From Richelia sp. UBA3308 (GTDB lineage Bacteria; Cyanobacteriota; Cyanobacteriia; Cyanobacteriales; Nostocaceae), in the NCBI GenBank assembly GCA_002361335.1, contig DESS01000145.1, positions 1-31,915 of the forward strand: a DNA stretch of 31,915 nt, written 5' to 3'. The translations under genes and the position numbers were made by a program. The notes under the pieces are model-generated. The model was not told the origin of the DNA. It made no database searches and was given only the letters and a program-made list of their open reading frames with translations. Below, piece after piece: positions 1 through 8,094 of this stretch. Every line of letters begins with the position of its first letter. Position 1 is the first letter of the stretch.

Positions 1-176
1 CCGCCTTCACCGCCTACACCGCCTTCGCCGCCTTCGCCAGTGGTTGGTGTAACTTCTTCGGTACCTGTACCTTCACCACCTTCACCAGCTTCGCCGCCGA
101 CATCAGCACCACCACATGCAGTAATGCTTGCAGCCAAACCTAAAGCTAGAAACAAAGCAACTGATTTTGAATTCAT
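1..176 (-). CDS. Gly/Glu-rich lipoprotein, 5' part only
   Basis: The gene runs off the left edge, so only the first 58 codons are visible. The start is the ATG at 174-176, preceded by a good Shine-Dalgarno (TAAGGAG) eight bases upstream. The product begins MNSKSVALFLALGLAASI and continues into TACGG, a lipoprotein signal with lipobox I-T-A-C, so the mature protein should be lipid-anchored at Cys21. What follows is low complexity, made of repeated GGE/GEGG and short Thr/Pro stretches, typical of a flexible linker. No domain can be named from this fragment. It is divergent from the futA-like gene at 1094, with about 900 bases between them. Confidence 0.8.
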   Translation of the reverse strand, partial: MNSKSVALFLALGLAASITACGGADVGGEAGEGGEGTGTEEVTPTTGEGGEGGVGGEG

Positions 177-483
177 TTCGAGACTCCTTATAAATTTAAC
201 TAAGGGTTTTTCGTGATATGATCGTCAGTCACTATTACTAACTTCACTTATGTAGGTCAATTTTTGACGTGAAAGAGTGAAGTTGAAACTATTACTTTGT
301 CTAATGATGATAATATATTGCATCAAGCTTAATTAGCAAGGAATATAGACTACAAATTGATAATCAGTATTTTTATTCTTCTTAACTAAAAATTAAAGAT
401 GCTATATATACATAGTAGTGTTGCGCTATTTGAATTAATTACAGTATATTTCATCTTTATTAGTTACATTTAGTTACATTTTA

Positions 484-535
484 ACCAGGTCCCGGATGCC
501 GGTAACACAAGAGTTTTAAAATATAGTACTGTACT
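484..535. repeat. Dispersed intergenic repeat, copy 1
   Basis: These 52 bases align without gaps to 17060-17111 with five mismatches. The shared core is GGATGCC-GTA-CACAAGAGTTT followed by AAATATA and ACTGTACT. Shorter relatives are at 11243-11275 and about 25070-25095. The element is non-coding in all positions and is best read as a small dispersed repeat. Confidence 0.7.
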
Positions 536-693
536 AAAAATATAAACGAGCGTGTTGTAAAGATTGAAGCTAATTTTTAGTAGTAATTACGCTCTTTTAC
601 AATAAATTTCCTATTATAGCCGTTCAAATTCATCCAATAGGCTTTTTTTTAAAGGCATTTTTGCATAACATCCTATAAGCAAAAAAATTCAAT

Positions 694-737
694 TGTATTC
701 GATATACATTACAGGATTATTGATAAATGTTATCGTT
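694..737 (+). promoter_or_regulatory. Candidate iron-responsive element upstream of futA (copy 1)
   Basis: This 44-bp block matches 6753-6796 at 37 of 44 positions without gaps, although both lie in otherwise unrelated intergenic DNA. It contains two inverted repeats conserved in both copies: TGTA-N7-TACA, and further right GATAA-ATG-TTATC (722-734), the latter inside an 18-base stretch identical in both copies. GATAA/TTATC arms resemble the classical Fur box arms. It lies about 360 bp upstream of the preferred start of the first futA gene. Fur or another regulator binding here is inference. Confidence 0.55.
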
Positions 738-1093
738 AAGTTCGTCTGCTAAATCAAGTAAAAGGTAGTTTGGTTCTAAGCTATGGATAAGGCTAAAAGT
801 TTGCTATTACTTTGATGACCTTTGATTGTGGAAAAAGAAGAAACTACATTGGTGAAGGAAATAATAGTAACCAGGATAGCAGAATTAATTCTTTCTTGAT
901 TAATCGAGGAATATTAGTAGTTATTTATCTTTAGGTAAATGTCTACCCACTGATGCTTTTCTACCGGATACAGTTTTATCTAAACATTAACAGCTAAAAC
1001 TGGAATCAAAGAATTGTAGAGAAACTATTAATAGTCATCTCTACTATGAATCAGAATTATCAAGTATTGAGATTTTCTTGGAGTAAACCGTCT

Positions 1094-2110
1094 ATGATAG
1101 ACAGAAAATTTTTGGTAGCTGGATTAGTAGCTCTTGCCACTACATTAACTAGTTTCGGTTTTGGAGAAATCGCGGATGCGCGTCAAAAAAGAACTCTGAT
1201 TATCTACTCTGGTAGAAGCGAAAAATTAATTGGTCCTTTAATTAAACAGGCTCGAAGAGATTTGAACCTGGATATTAAAGTACGTTATGGTAAGACTTCT
1301 CAGTTGGCAATCGCACTTTTGGAAGAGGGTAAAAATAGCCGTGCGGATTTATTTTTTGCCCAGGATGCTGGTGCTTTAGGTGCTTTGGAAAGAAGACGAC
1401 GCACTTTACCAATTTCCCTTCGATTACTCAATAAAGTACCTTCTCGTTTCCGTTCTCCTTGGGGTAATTGGATGGGAATTTCTGGACGTGCTCGGGTAAT
1501 TGACTACAACACGAAGTTAGTTAGAAAAAGCCAATTACCAAAGTCTATTTGGGAATTAACTAAATCAAAATGGCGCGGTAAAGTTGCTTGGGCACCTACA
1601 AATGGTTCATTCCAATCATTTGTTACCGCAATGCGGGTATTGTATGGGGAGAAAAAGACTCTAGAGTGGCTTAAAGCTATGAAAGCTAACGGCGCTAGAA
1701 AATACCCAAAAAATTCGGCAATTGTCAAAGCTTTGGGACGTGGTGAAGTTCATCTAGGATTGGTAAATCATTACTACTTAGCTAGATTTAAAAAGACTAA
1801 TCCTAGATTTCCGGTTGCACATCACTCTACCCGTGGAGATGCAGGTGCAATGATTAATGTAGCTGGGGTAGCTGTGCTAAGAACTACGGATCAAAGAAAG
1901 GACGTAGAAACCTTTATTAACTATTTACTCAGTCGTAAAGCACAAAGATATTTTTCAGAGAAAACTAAAGAGTATCCTTTACGTAAGGGAATGAAGTCTC
2001 CTAAAGGACAGATTCCTCTATATAGATTGAATTCTCCCCGAATAAATTTGACTAAATTACATAGTTTGGAACAGACTCTGAATTTACTACAAGAAGCGGG
2101 AGTTATTTAA
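1094..2110 (+). CDS. futA: FutA-like ferric-iron ABC transporter substrate-binding protein, paralog 1
   Basis: Periplasmic iron-binding protein of the FutA/FbpA family, which captures Fe(III) and hands it to a FutB/FutC-type permease and ATPase. I prefer the ATG at 1094 (338 residues) because GGAG precedes it, while the ATG at 1046 has no ribosome site. The short form begins MIDRKFLVAGL and has a signal peptide ending ADA, with no lipobox cysteine. The S/D-R-K-F-L context is reminiscent of a degenerate Tat motif. Family landmarks are YSGR near the mature start, the SGRAR block and the adjacent tyrosine pair in NHYY (Y227, Y228 in this numbering), which in FutA proteins are iron ligands. It is very similar to the product of 7052-8056 throughout, but more basic. 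It stands alone, with its own terminator and no transporter genes adjacent. Confidence 0.88.
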   Translation: MIDRKFLVAGLVALATTLTSFGFGEIADARQKRTLIIYSGRSEKLIGPLIKQARRDLNLDIKVRYGKTSQLAIALLEEGKNSRADLFFAQDAGALGALERRRRTLPISLRLLNKVPSRFRSPWGNWMGISGRARVIDYNTKLVRKSQLPKSIWELTKSKWRGKVAWAPTNGSFQSFVTAMRVLYGEKKTLEWLKAMKANGARKYPKNSAIVKALGRGEVHLGLVNHYYLARFKKTNPRFPVAHHSTRGDAGAMINVAGVAVLRTTDQRKDVETFINYLLSRKAQRYFSEKTKEYPLRKGMKSPKGQIPLYRLNSPRINLTKLHSLEQTLNLLQEAGVI

Positions 2111-2143
2111 GTTTTCAGGACGATTTGTGTGAATTAATTTCCT

Positions 2144-2173
2144 AGATGTTGCCGGGAGCAACGTCTTTTTTTT
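2144..2173 (+). terminator. Rho-independent terminator of futA paralog 1
   Basis: AGATGTTGC and GCAACGTCT form a nine-pair stem (one T-G wobble) around the loop CGGGA, followed directly by eight T. It sits 33 bases after the futA stop codon, so this gene is probably a single transcription unit. Confidence 0.85.
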
Positions 2174-2200
2174 CTCTATAGTAAATATACAGCATGATTA

Positions 2201-2307
2201 ATAAGTAATGAGTAACGAGTAACGAGTAACGAGTAAAATGAGTAATAAGTAATAAGTAATGAGTAATGAGTAAAATGAGTAATAAGTAATAAGTAATGAG
2301 TAATGAC
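2201..2307. repeat. Short tandem repeat array (AGTAATG/AGTAACG)
   Basis: Heptamers of the form (A/G)AGTAA(T/C) with a few extra bases are repeated about 14 times. A larger unit of about 37 bases that includes AAAATGAGTAATAAGTAAT occurs twice in a row. Such 7-bp arrays are common between genes of filamentous cyanobacteria. It lies between two convergent terminators, so it is unlikely to be transcribed strongly. Confidence 0.85.
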
Positions 2308-2361
2308 TATTGTGATACGGGTATCCCTGTGGGAATGTACTTGATTAAGATATAAAAATAG

Positions 2362-2407
2362 AAAAAGCCTCTGGTATTTGGTGAAAGAGTTTATCTAACC
2401 CAGAGGC
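2362..2407 (-). terminator. Rho-independent terminator of the imelysin-like gene
   Basis: On the minus strand GCCTCTGG pairs with CCAGAGGC (2400-2407 with 2367-2374), followed by TTTTT (complement of 2362-2366). It lies about 60 bases beyond the stop codon of the gene at 2464-3351. Confidence 0.8.
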
Positions 2408-2436
2408 AACAACTAAATTTTAAAAACTATAGAAAT

Positions 2437-2463
2437 AGAGATAGATATAGATATAGATATAGA
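2437..2463. repeat. Hexamer tandem repeat (ATAGAT)n
   Basis: Four to five ATAGAT units immediately follow the imelysin-like stop codon (in minus-strand terms), between the gene and its terminator. Confidence 0.7.
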
Positions 2464-3351
2464 TTATGCTTCAATACCTAAAATATCGCGAGCCTTAATT
2501 AAAGCATCGCGGAACTTATAGCTGGCTTCGACAATTGCACCTCGCTGTTGGGCATTAACAGAACTATAAGGTTTAGCTGCAACTTGTCCCTTAGTGAAGA
2601 ATGGTTCTACAGTCTTCAAACAAGCTTGATAAGCTGAATCAACTTCTTGTGCTAAACTCGCGTCTTTCTCTTTAACAAGTGCGGCAAACGGTTCGTACTG
2701 AGAATAAATACCAATCCAATTATTTTTGAAAATTACCAAACTCTGATCTGACCAAGTTTCTTCTTCGCTAGAAATTTTCTTAGCTGGTACTTCAGTCGCT
2801 ACAGCGATCATACCGCCGAAGTGGTCTTTGGCGTTAAAATTATCGGGGTCGTTCAATTTTCCAATCAAAGATTTAACGCTGGCAATTAAACCTTCTCCAT
2901 AAGAAATAGCTTCTGTCAAATCTCCATCGCGATAAATGAAAGCTTCAATCTTATGAAAACCCTTGAATGCTTCGTCTGAGTCACCTGCTTCAAAGGCATA
3001 AGGGCGAGCATCAATATCAGTATCTTCTTGCTCAAAGTTTCCAGCTAAAACTTCTATTTGCTCGTAGGGGGGACGAGAATTTACATAAGCTGTCTTTGCT
3101 GCCTCAAGATTTCCACTTTTTAAGGCTTCGAGTAGCTTTTCAACCAAGGGTAACTGTTCTTCAGCTTGCTTCTGAAAATACTTTACGCCAGCCTGAACTT
3201 CCTCTGTATAATTACTACTAGTTGCTGCGACAGTTGTAGCTTCAGGCACATTTGTGTTAGTTGCAACATCTGATGATTGAGCACAGTTAGTCAGGAAGAC
3301 TAGGCATAAAGCTGCTAATCCCAGTCCTAATAAACGTAAGATAGTTTTCAT
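2464..3351 (-). CDS. Imelysin/EfeO-like iron-associated lipoprotein
   Basis: A 295-residue exported protein of the imelysin (peptidase M75) family, which includes EfeO/EfeM periplasmic components of iron uptake. The N-terminus is a lipoprotein signal with lipobox L-T-N-C (Cys23), followed by a Ser/Thr-rich linker. The helical imelysin domain covers about 50-290. The family HxxE motif is present as H133-K-I-E136 in GFHKIEAF, preceded by the Y-x-x-I-E segment of the first helical repeat (about 96-100). There is no N-terminal cupredoxin domain, so it is EfeM-like in architecture. No EfeU permease or EfeB peroxidase gene lies beside it, and I cannot say which permease it serves. The setting between two FutA genes supports an iron role, which is inference. 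Confidence 0.85.
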   Translation of the reverse strand: MKTILRLLGLGLAALCLVFLTNCAQSSDVATNTNVPEATTVAATSSNYTEEVQAGVKYFQKQAEEQLPLVEKLLEALKSGNLEAAKTAYVNSRPPYEQIEVLAGNFEQEDTDIDARPYAFEAGDSDEAFKGFHKIEAFIYRDGDLTEAISYGEGLIASVKSLIGKLNDPDNFNAKDHFGGMIAVATEVPAKKISSEEETWSDQSLVIFKNNWIGIYSQYEPFAALVKEKDASLAQEVDSAYQACLKTVEPFFTKGQVAAKPYSSVNAQQRGAIVEASYKFRDALIKARDILGIEA

Positions 3352-3398
3352 TTTTGTTAGAATATGCTCCTCACAATATTCTTGGTATAATACATTTA

Positions 3399-3415
3399 TT
3401 GAAAATATATTTCAA
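3399..3415. promoter_or_regulatory. Inverted repeat upstream of the imelysin-like gene
   Basis: TTGAAA-ATATA-TTTCAA is a perfect 6-5-6 inverted repeat 48 to 64 bases upstream of the start codon at 3351. Its position fits an operator, but its AT-richness makes a chance occurrence possible. Confidence 0.3.
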
Positions 3416-3831
3416 GTATATTAAGAAAAAGTTTTATTTTTATAATATTTTTTTTAATAAGTTTATTTACTATCCTTTAACTAATTTTTGATTAATTTTT
3501 TTTCACGACTATAGAATTATCAGAATATAAACCTAAGAGTTGAATTTAATTGAATTTAATTGAATTTAAGTAGGTTAGCGTTGAAAATAGTAATTAGGAT
3601 AAGAGACTAGAGTCGGGGTGAATAGTGAGTAGTAATACGTCTTCTCTTTGATAACTAGATTTACATCTAGTACATAGTTGAGTTTATTTGTGCCGACTTA
3701 CTTACCTAAGTTATATAAATTTAGAACCTATTTTAAATAATCTTAAATTGTTTACTATCTATATGTATATATTTATCTAAAGCTAAGAATATAAACTAAA
3801 AATATCAAATAAATTAGATTATTTATTGGTT

Positions 3832-4344
3832 CTATTCTTCTGATGAAATATATATTAAATCATTTAAGTCATGGCCATAAATCTGATAAGCTGCGCCAAA
3901 ATCCACGACAAAAAGACCTTCATAAGGAGTAAATTTAATAATATTAAATGAAGGTAAGTTACGAAAAATATAAATAATATTTCCAAACTTTTGATCGAAT
4001 TTATCGGCTATATTCTCCCATTCTGGACTATTCTTCTCTACATAGCTTGCATTACAGGAATATGTCAAACGCCTACGAGCGAAAATTTGTTTAGTTTTAT
4101 TTTCATCTTCCATTAGCATAACGCTCGCTCTACTATTTACTTGAAGATTAGAAGTATGAACGGAAAGTTTACTTACAAAAATATAAATATTTTTGGCTTC
4201 ATCCATCACAAATGGTGCATAGTTTACATTAGGAACACCTTCAGCGCTAACTGTTCCTAATACTACCGTTCTCGCACTATTAATTAAGAAGGTGTATGCA
4301 GCTTTTGCTCTTTCCATTTTCATTCTTAATATGTATGTGTTCAT
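3832..4344 (-). CDS. HugZ/HutZ-like pyridoxamine-phosphate-oxidase-fold protein
   Basis: The product (170 residues from the ATG at 4344) has the split-barrel flavin-binding-like fold of the HugZ/HutZ heme-utilisation family. In order it shows a short helix, the strand block VVLGTVSAEGVPNVNYAPF, the segment VSKLSVHTSNLQVN, the family hallmark MLMEDENKTKQIFARRRLT, and a C-terminal GLFVVDFGAAYQIYGHDL. HugZ proteins bind and degrade heme to release iron, which suits this neighbourhood. The basic C-terminal extension that carries the heme-ligating histidines in HugZ is very short here (only GHDL and an acidic end), so true heme-oxygenase activity is uncertain. The start is unclear: a TTG at 4404 in the same frame gives 20 more residues, and neither start has a clear ribosome site. 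It is divergent from 4739. Confidence 0.75.
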   Translation of the reverse strand: MNTYILRMKMERAKAAYTFLINSARTVVLGTVSAEGVPNVNYAPFVMDEAKNIYIFVSKLSVHTSNLQVNSRASVMLMEDENKTKQIFARRRLTYSCNASYVEKNSPEWENIADKFDQKFGNIIYIFRNLPSFNIIKFTPYEGLFVVDFGAAYQIYGHDLNDLIYISSEE

Positions 4345-4738
4345 GAGTAAAAAAAAATACTTAAATATCTTAAGTATATTTGCCAGCTTCCAGTTATCTC
4401 GCAAAAATTAGAATTTGTAATTAATTAATTTTTTCTCTAAGTTTTCACATCGTAATTCCAAGTTTATTGCAAATAATTCTAAATAATTATAAATACTTAT
4501 ACAGATTTAATATGTATTTTATAAAACAATTTTCCCAATTCTAGAAGGAAAACTGACAATAAATTGGTTATATCAATCTAAACTAATTGATAAATACTCT
4601 CAAAAAAACTTCAAATAAGTTATAATTATATCTAATAGACACTCTTATTTTATTCAAAACAATATTTATCTGACTGCTTAGGGAGTAGTTCTGTTAAGGG
4701 ATTTTTATCTGCTGGTAGAATCATAAGGAGTAAAAGGC

Positions 4739-5566
4739 GTGATGGCGACAGTATTTAATGCTTACGAGCAACTGACGAAAGTTAACTTCCGGAATTGGAT
4801 AAAACCAACTTTTTCTCCAGAGCATGGTGTACTAATTGTGTTATTCGGTTCTTTTTTGACGGGAGCTGCTTTAGCTCAAGCTTGGACTTATTGCACAACT
4901 TTAGCATTAATCTGCGCTTTTTTTACTTTACAGCTAGAACATCCCCTTATAGTTCAAATCAAACAACGCAGTACTTGGAAACCTAGATTTGTCATTTGGA
5001 CTGGAATTTATGGAGCGATCGCTATTTTACTAGGGGGTTGGTTGTGGATTCAGTACCGGGTTTTAGTATGGATTTATACAATATTCTTTTTAGCATTGAT
5101 AATTGATGTGATTGCAGTATTTAGACGAAAGCATAAATCGATTCTGAATGAACTAGTAATTTTTGCGGCTATTTGTTTATCGACTCCTTTGGCTTATGCA
5201 GCAACAACGGGGAGTCTTTCTATAGAAGCGATGATAATGTGGATAGTGAATACGTTATTTTTTGGTAGCGCGATTTTTACTATTAAACTACGGCGCAAAA
5301 AAACCAGTTCTCTGACTCCTGGTGTAGCTTATCATTCAATTGCCAGTCTAATTGTCATGGGATTTTTACTTCTCGGGTGGTTGAAATTAGTCACAGCTTT
5401 AGCATTTGCTGTTGTATTAATTAAATTTGCTGTAGTTATTGGCTTTCGTGAATGGTACACCCAAGCCAAGTTTCATTCTGTCGCTTTACTTGAGACTCGT
5501 TTCGCACTCCTTTATATAGCAATAGCTAGTATTAGCCTGCTTCCAGCACATTTACCTAGGGTTTGA
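4739..5566 (+). CDS. YwiC-like integral membrane protein
   Basis: A hydrophobic protein of about 275 residues with roughly eight membrane segments, resembling the YwiC-like family. The family signature near the N-terminus is seen as FSPEHGVLIVLFGSFLTGAA (Pro-x-x-His-Gly before the first helix). The function of YwiC proteins is not established. The start is the GTG at 4739 or the ATG three bases later; AAGGAG at 4725-4730 serves both. It reads away from the HugZ-like gene, and the 335-base AT-rich spacer between them must hold both promoters. The membrane position among iron genes hints at metal or redox traffic, but nothing in the sequence proves it. Confidence 0.72.
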   Translation: MMATVFNAYEQLTKVNFRNWIKPTFSPEHGVLIVLFGSFLTGAALAQAWTYCTTLALICAFFTLQLEHPLIVQIKQRSTWKPRFVIWTGIYGAIAILLGGWLWIQYRVLVWIYTIFFLALIIDVIAVFRRKHKSILNELVIFAAICLSTPLAYAATTGSLSIEAMIMWIVNTLFFGSAIFTIKLRRKKTSSLTPGVAYHSIASLIVMGFLLLGWLKLVTALAFAVVLIKFAVVIGFREWYTQAKFHSVALLETRFALLYIAIASISLLPAHLPRV

Positions 5567-5692
5567 GGAATAAAATTGAAAACTAAGTGTTAGAAAATGT
5601 AAGGATGGGTGATTAATACAGCTTAAAACTTTTTAGATCCCCCATTATCCACGCCACTTGCTCGTACTGCGGGAACCATGCCGGAGCAGATT

Positions 5693-5837
5693 GTAGGGTG
5701 TGTTAGATGCACTTTGGAACATCTGTTAAAACAGATAATTTTAATACATCTAACGCACCAATAACGCTTGGTGCGTTACGGCAAATAAGCAAGCTGTTAT
5801 TTTTCCTATCGAATCCTAATTCTGTACTACACCCTAC
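5693..5837. mobile_element. MITE-like element, family A, copy 1
   Basis: A 145-bp non-coding block bounded by GTAGGGTGTGTTA and GTACTACACCCTAC, which are imperfect inverted repeats of each other. It contains an internal nine-base-pair hairpin AACGCACCA/TGGTGCGTT. A second copy at 20891-21032 is estimated by eye at about 85 percent identical along its length. No coding capacity is present, so it looks like a non-autonomous element moved by a transposase elsewhere. Confidence 0.75.
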
Positions 5838-5971
5838 TTGAGAAGTATTTTTTAAACATCCTCTTAGCACTTGAGAAATAAAACTTAAAAAAATAACTAC
5901 TAATTAGTTTCAGTAATAACAATCACTTAATTAGTTTTATTTTATACTAATTTAAACACTAGTGTACAAAA

Positions 5972-6466
5972 ATGACAGCCTTTCTTGAGTTGGTAACTAG
6001 TTACCTTGCTCTGATTGCTTATATTGCAACGCTATTGCCTTCTAATTTGATTGTTGTCTTCTCTAGCTGGAAAAAGTTTTATTGGCGAAGAATCCTGTTA
6101 AAAAACCGTAGGAAAATCGGTTTAATTTGCTTTTTATTCTCAATAATCCATGGAGTGATAATTGCACAGACACGCGGTTTGGATATGTTGAGTCTGAATA
6201 CGTATATTGATTACTTTACAGGACTTGGTTCTATTTTAATTTTTGCAATCTTAGCGGTGACATCTAATAATTGGAGTATCCGCAAGCTTCGTAAAAACTG
6301 GAAAAAGCTGCATCGTTTGACTTATTTTGCACTTATGCTGCTTATCTTGCATTTACTTTTGGCGAAGCAAGGTGAGTGGGATTGGTATACCTGGTGTGGG
6401 TTTTTTAGTCTGTCTTTAATGACTTGCTTGTGGCTACTCCGTATTTTGCTGCGATGGCGCTTTTGA
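5972..6466 (+). CDS. Ferric-reductase-like heme transmembrane protein
   Basis: A 164-residue membrane protein of the ferric reductase-like transmembrane domain family (the MsrQ/FRE/NOX heme-binding core). It has about five membrane segments. Histidines placed as heme ligands are seen in FSIIHGVI (about residue 60), in KKLHRLTYFALM and one turn of helix later in LILHLLLAKQ; the K-x-x-H-R-L-x-Y motif is characteristic. There is no FAD/NAD-binding extension, so it would need a partner or quinone for electrons, as MsrQ does. Surrounded by iron uptake genes, it may reduce Fe(III) before import, but an MsrQ-like role cannot be excluded because no msrP is visible. No clear ribosome site precedes the ATG. 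Confidence 0.78.
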   Translation: MTAFLELVTSYLALIAYIATLLPSNLIVVFSSWKKFYWRRILLKNRRKIGLICFLFSIIHGVIIAQTRGLDMLSLNTYIDYFTGLGSILIFAILAVTSNNWSIRKLRKNWKKLHRLTYFALMLLILHLLLAKQGEWDWYTWCGFFSLSLMTCLWLLRILLRWRF

Positions 6467-6575
6467 CACTCCCCATCAATAAATTGAAGGCTTGTTGCCC
6501 CTAGGGTTCCGGTTCAGGGTTTGTCCGCTTTACCTACTAGGCTTTTTCAATGTGCGCTTTACCGCTTTAACTAAC
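6462..6575 (-). mobile_element. Possible IS605/tnpB right-end remnant
   Basis: From TGACACTCCCCATC, which overlaps the stop codon of the previous gene, to the CGCTTTACCGCTTTAAC stretch the sequence is GC-richer than its surroundings. It resembles, from memory, the conserved end found just after tnpB genes of cyanobacterial IS605/IS1341-type elements, read on the minus strand. No tnpB coding sequence remains. If correct, this is a solo transposon end or stranded omega-RNA-like segment. I cannot verify it without a database comparison. Confidence 0.3.
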
Positions 6576-7051
6576 ATATCATAAAATCTGATGAGACTGG
6601 CCAATAAATAAGCCGCACCCTTCGGGTGAACGCCAGCGCACTACACCTCCATAGTTAAAAACTAGGGTCTTGGAGGGTTCCGGTAGAATTAACTATCAAT
6701 AAATAGCTTACATCCTTCAATATTCAACTATTGGTGCGGGTTTACATTGAAATGTACTCGTTATACATTACATAGTAGTTGATAAATGTTATCGTTTATA
6801 ACAGCTATGAACTGAAGCTATAGAGAAATCATACAGAGGTTAATCTTTATCTATTAAAAAAAGCATTGAGCTTTTCATGTAATAGAGAAAACTACCATCC
6901 TAGTTAAATTAACTTTTCTTGATGTTTCTATGGTAGTGATTGCCTGCTTTTCCGCATTGTCAAGTGCTGCTTAATGCATTGATATTATACGTGATGTCTT
7001 GATGACTTAACCCGAAACTGCTAATTGTTTTACTGGAGAAAAAGATTAAAA
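6576..7051. other. Intergenic region upstream of futA paralog 2
   Basis: No gene is seen here. It includes a perfect inverted repeat ATAGTTAA/TTAACTAT (around 6655-6700), a CCTCCA/TGGAGG pair inside it, and the conserved 44-bp element at 6753-6796. The rest is AT-rich leader sequence. Confidence 0.45.
6753..6796 (+). promoter_or_regulatory. Candidate iron-responsive element upstream of futA (copy 2)
   Basis: Counterpart of 694-737 with 37 of 44 positions identical. TGTA-N7-TACA and GATAA-ATG-TTATC (6781-6793) keep the same spacing. It lies about 255 bp upstream of the futA paralog 2 start codon. Shared regulation of the two futA genes, most simply by Fur, is the inference. Confidence 0.55.
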
Positions 7052-8056
7052 ATGCGAAAAAAACTATTATTAACGGGATTGATTGCTTCTTTAGTCATCT
7101 GCGCGGGGTGTGAAGCATTCAGCAATAACTCAAAAAAAATTCTCATTGTTTATTCCGGTAGAAACAAGAAGCTAGTTTCCCCAATATTACTACAAGCAGA
7201 AAAAGACTTAAACCTCGATATTAGAGTGCGTTACGGTAAAACCTCTGAATTAGCGATCGCACTTTTAGAGGAGGGAGACAAAAGTAAAGCTGACGTATTT
7301 TTCGGACAAGATGCCGGTGCTTTAGGTGCTTTGGAACAACAGCAACGCACTAAAACAATTCCGTCAGAGTTACTTGAGCAAGTAGATTCCCGTTTTCGTT
7401 CCCCTACAGGAAATTGGATCGGAATTTCCGGACGTGCTCGTGTAGTTGACTACAATACAAAGTTAGTTAAACAAAGCGACTTGCCGAAAACAGTTTGGGA
7501 ATTAACGGAACCAAAATGGCGTGGAAAAGTTGCTTGGGCACCTACAAACGGTTCGTTTCAGTCATTCGTGACAGGAATGCGAGTAGCAGAAGGAGACGAA
7601 AAGACATTGGAATGGCTGAAGGCGATGAAAGCTAACGGTGTGAAAAAATACGGAAACAATGTCTCAATAGTAAAGGCTTTGGGAAGGGGTGAAGTTCATC
7701 TTGGTTTAGTAAATCATTATTATTTACCACGTTTTACCAAAGATGATCCTAACTTCCCCGTGGCTCATCACTTCACCAATGGAGATGCGGGTGCAATGAT
7801 AAACGTTGCAGGGTTAGCAATTCTCAAAACTACTAACCAAGAAGAAGATGCTCAAAAATTTGTAAAGTATATGGTTAGCTCCGAGGCGCAAAAATACTTT
7901 GCTTCCAAGACTAACGAATATCCCTTGGCTAAAGGAGTAGAAGCAGATAGTTCCTTAGTACCTCTGAGTGAACTCAATCCTCCCAAAATTGACTTATCAG
8001 AACTATCAAGTTTAGAAGAAACCCTCAAATTACTACAAAAAGCGGGAGTCGTCTAA
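7052..8056 (+). CDS. futA: FutA-like ferric-iron ABC transporter substrate-binding lipoprotein, paralog 2
   Basis: Iron-binding protein that should deliver Fe(III) to the permease and ATPase encoded just downstream. I chose the ATG at 7052 (334 residues, GGAG 14 bases upstream) over an in-frame TTG at 7025, because MRKKLLLTGLIASLVICAGC is a compact lipoprotein signal with Cys20 as the lipidated residue (the -3 position is a somewhat atypical Cys). Family landmarks are YSGR (34-37), SGRAR, WRGKVAWAPTNGSFQSF, and the neighbouring iron-ligand tyrosines Y223-Y224 in NHYY. It is strikingly similar to the 1094-2110 product across the whole mature chain, yet lipid-anchored rather than freely secreted. 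The order with the next two genes makes a classic FutA-FutB-FutC set. Confidence 0.92.
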   Translation: MRKKLLLTGLIASLVICAGCEAFSNNSKKILIVYSGRNKKLVSPILLQAEKDLNLDIRVRYGKTSELAIALLEEGDKSKADVFFGQDAGALGALEQQQRTKTIPSELLEQVDSRFRSPTGNWIGISGRARVVDYNTKLVKQSDLPKTVWELTEPKWRGKVAWAPTNGSFQSFVTGMRVAEGDEKTLEWLKAMKANGVKKYGNNVSIVKALGRGEVHLGLVNHYYLPRFTKDDPNFPVAHHFTNGDAGAMINVAGLAILKTTNQEEDAQKFVKYMVSSEAQKYFASKTNEYPLAKGVEADSSLVPLSELNPPKIDLSELSSLEETLKLLQKAGVV

Positions 8057-8094
8057 TTTTAGAATTTAGAATTTAGAATTTGGAATTTAGAATT
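8057..8094. repeat. Short tandem repeat (AATTTAG)n
   Basis: Five heptamers of AATTTAG type (one with TTTGG) begin at the futA paralog 2 stop codon. This is the reverse complement of the AAATTCT unit of the array in front of the ATPase gene at 10136. Confidence 0.8.

Larger units (their letters stand above)
177..1093. other. Long AT-rich intergenic region
   Basis: I see no credible gene in these 0.9 kb. The stretch holds one copy of a dispersed repeat (484-535), a weak stem (CCTATT/AATAGG) followed by eight T at 610-650 that could end an unannotated short transcript, and the 44-bp element at 694-737 that recurs upstream of the second futA gene. The remaining sequence up to 1093 looks like a long 5' leader for futA. 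Confidence 0.5.

Noticed and set aside
694..737. NtcA binding site reading of the TGTA-N7-TACA repeat
   Set aside because: NtcA sites need GTA-N8-TAC; here the spacing is seven in both copies, and the context is iron rather than nitrogen.
2201..2307. Regular repeats that could suggest a CRISPR array
   Set aside because: The units are 7-bp tandem repeats without unique spacers of constant length, and no cas gene is present. The same applies to the arrays at 9871, 10042, 15712 and 25727.
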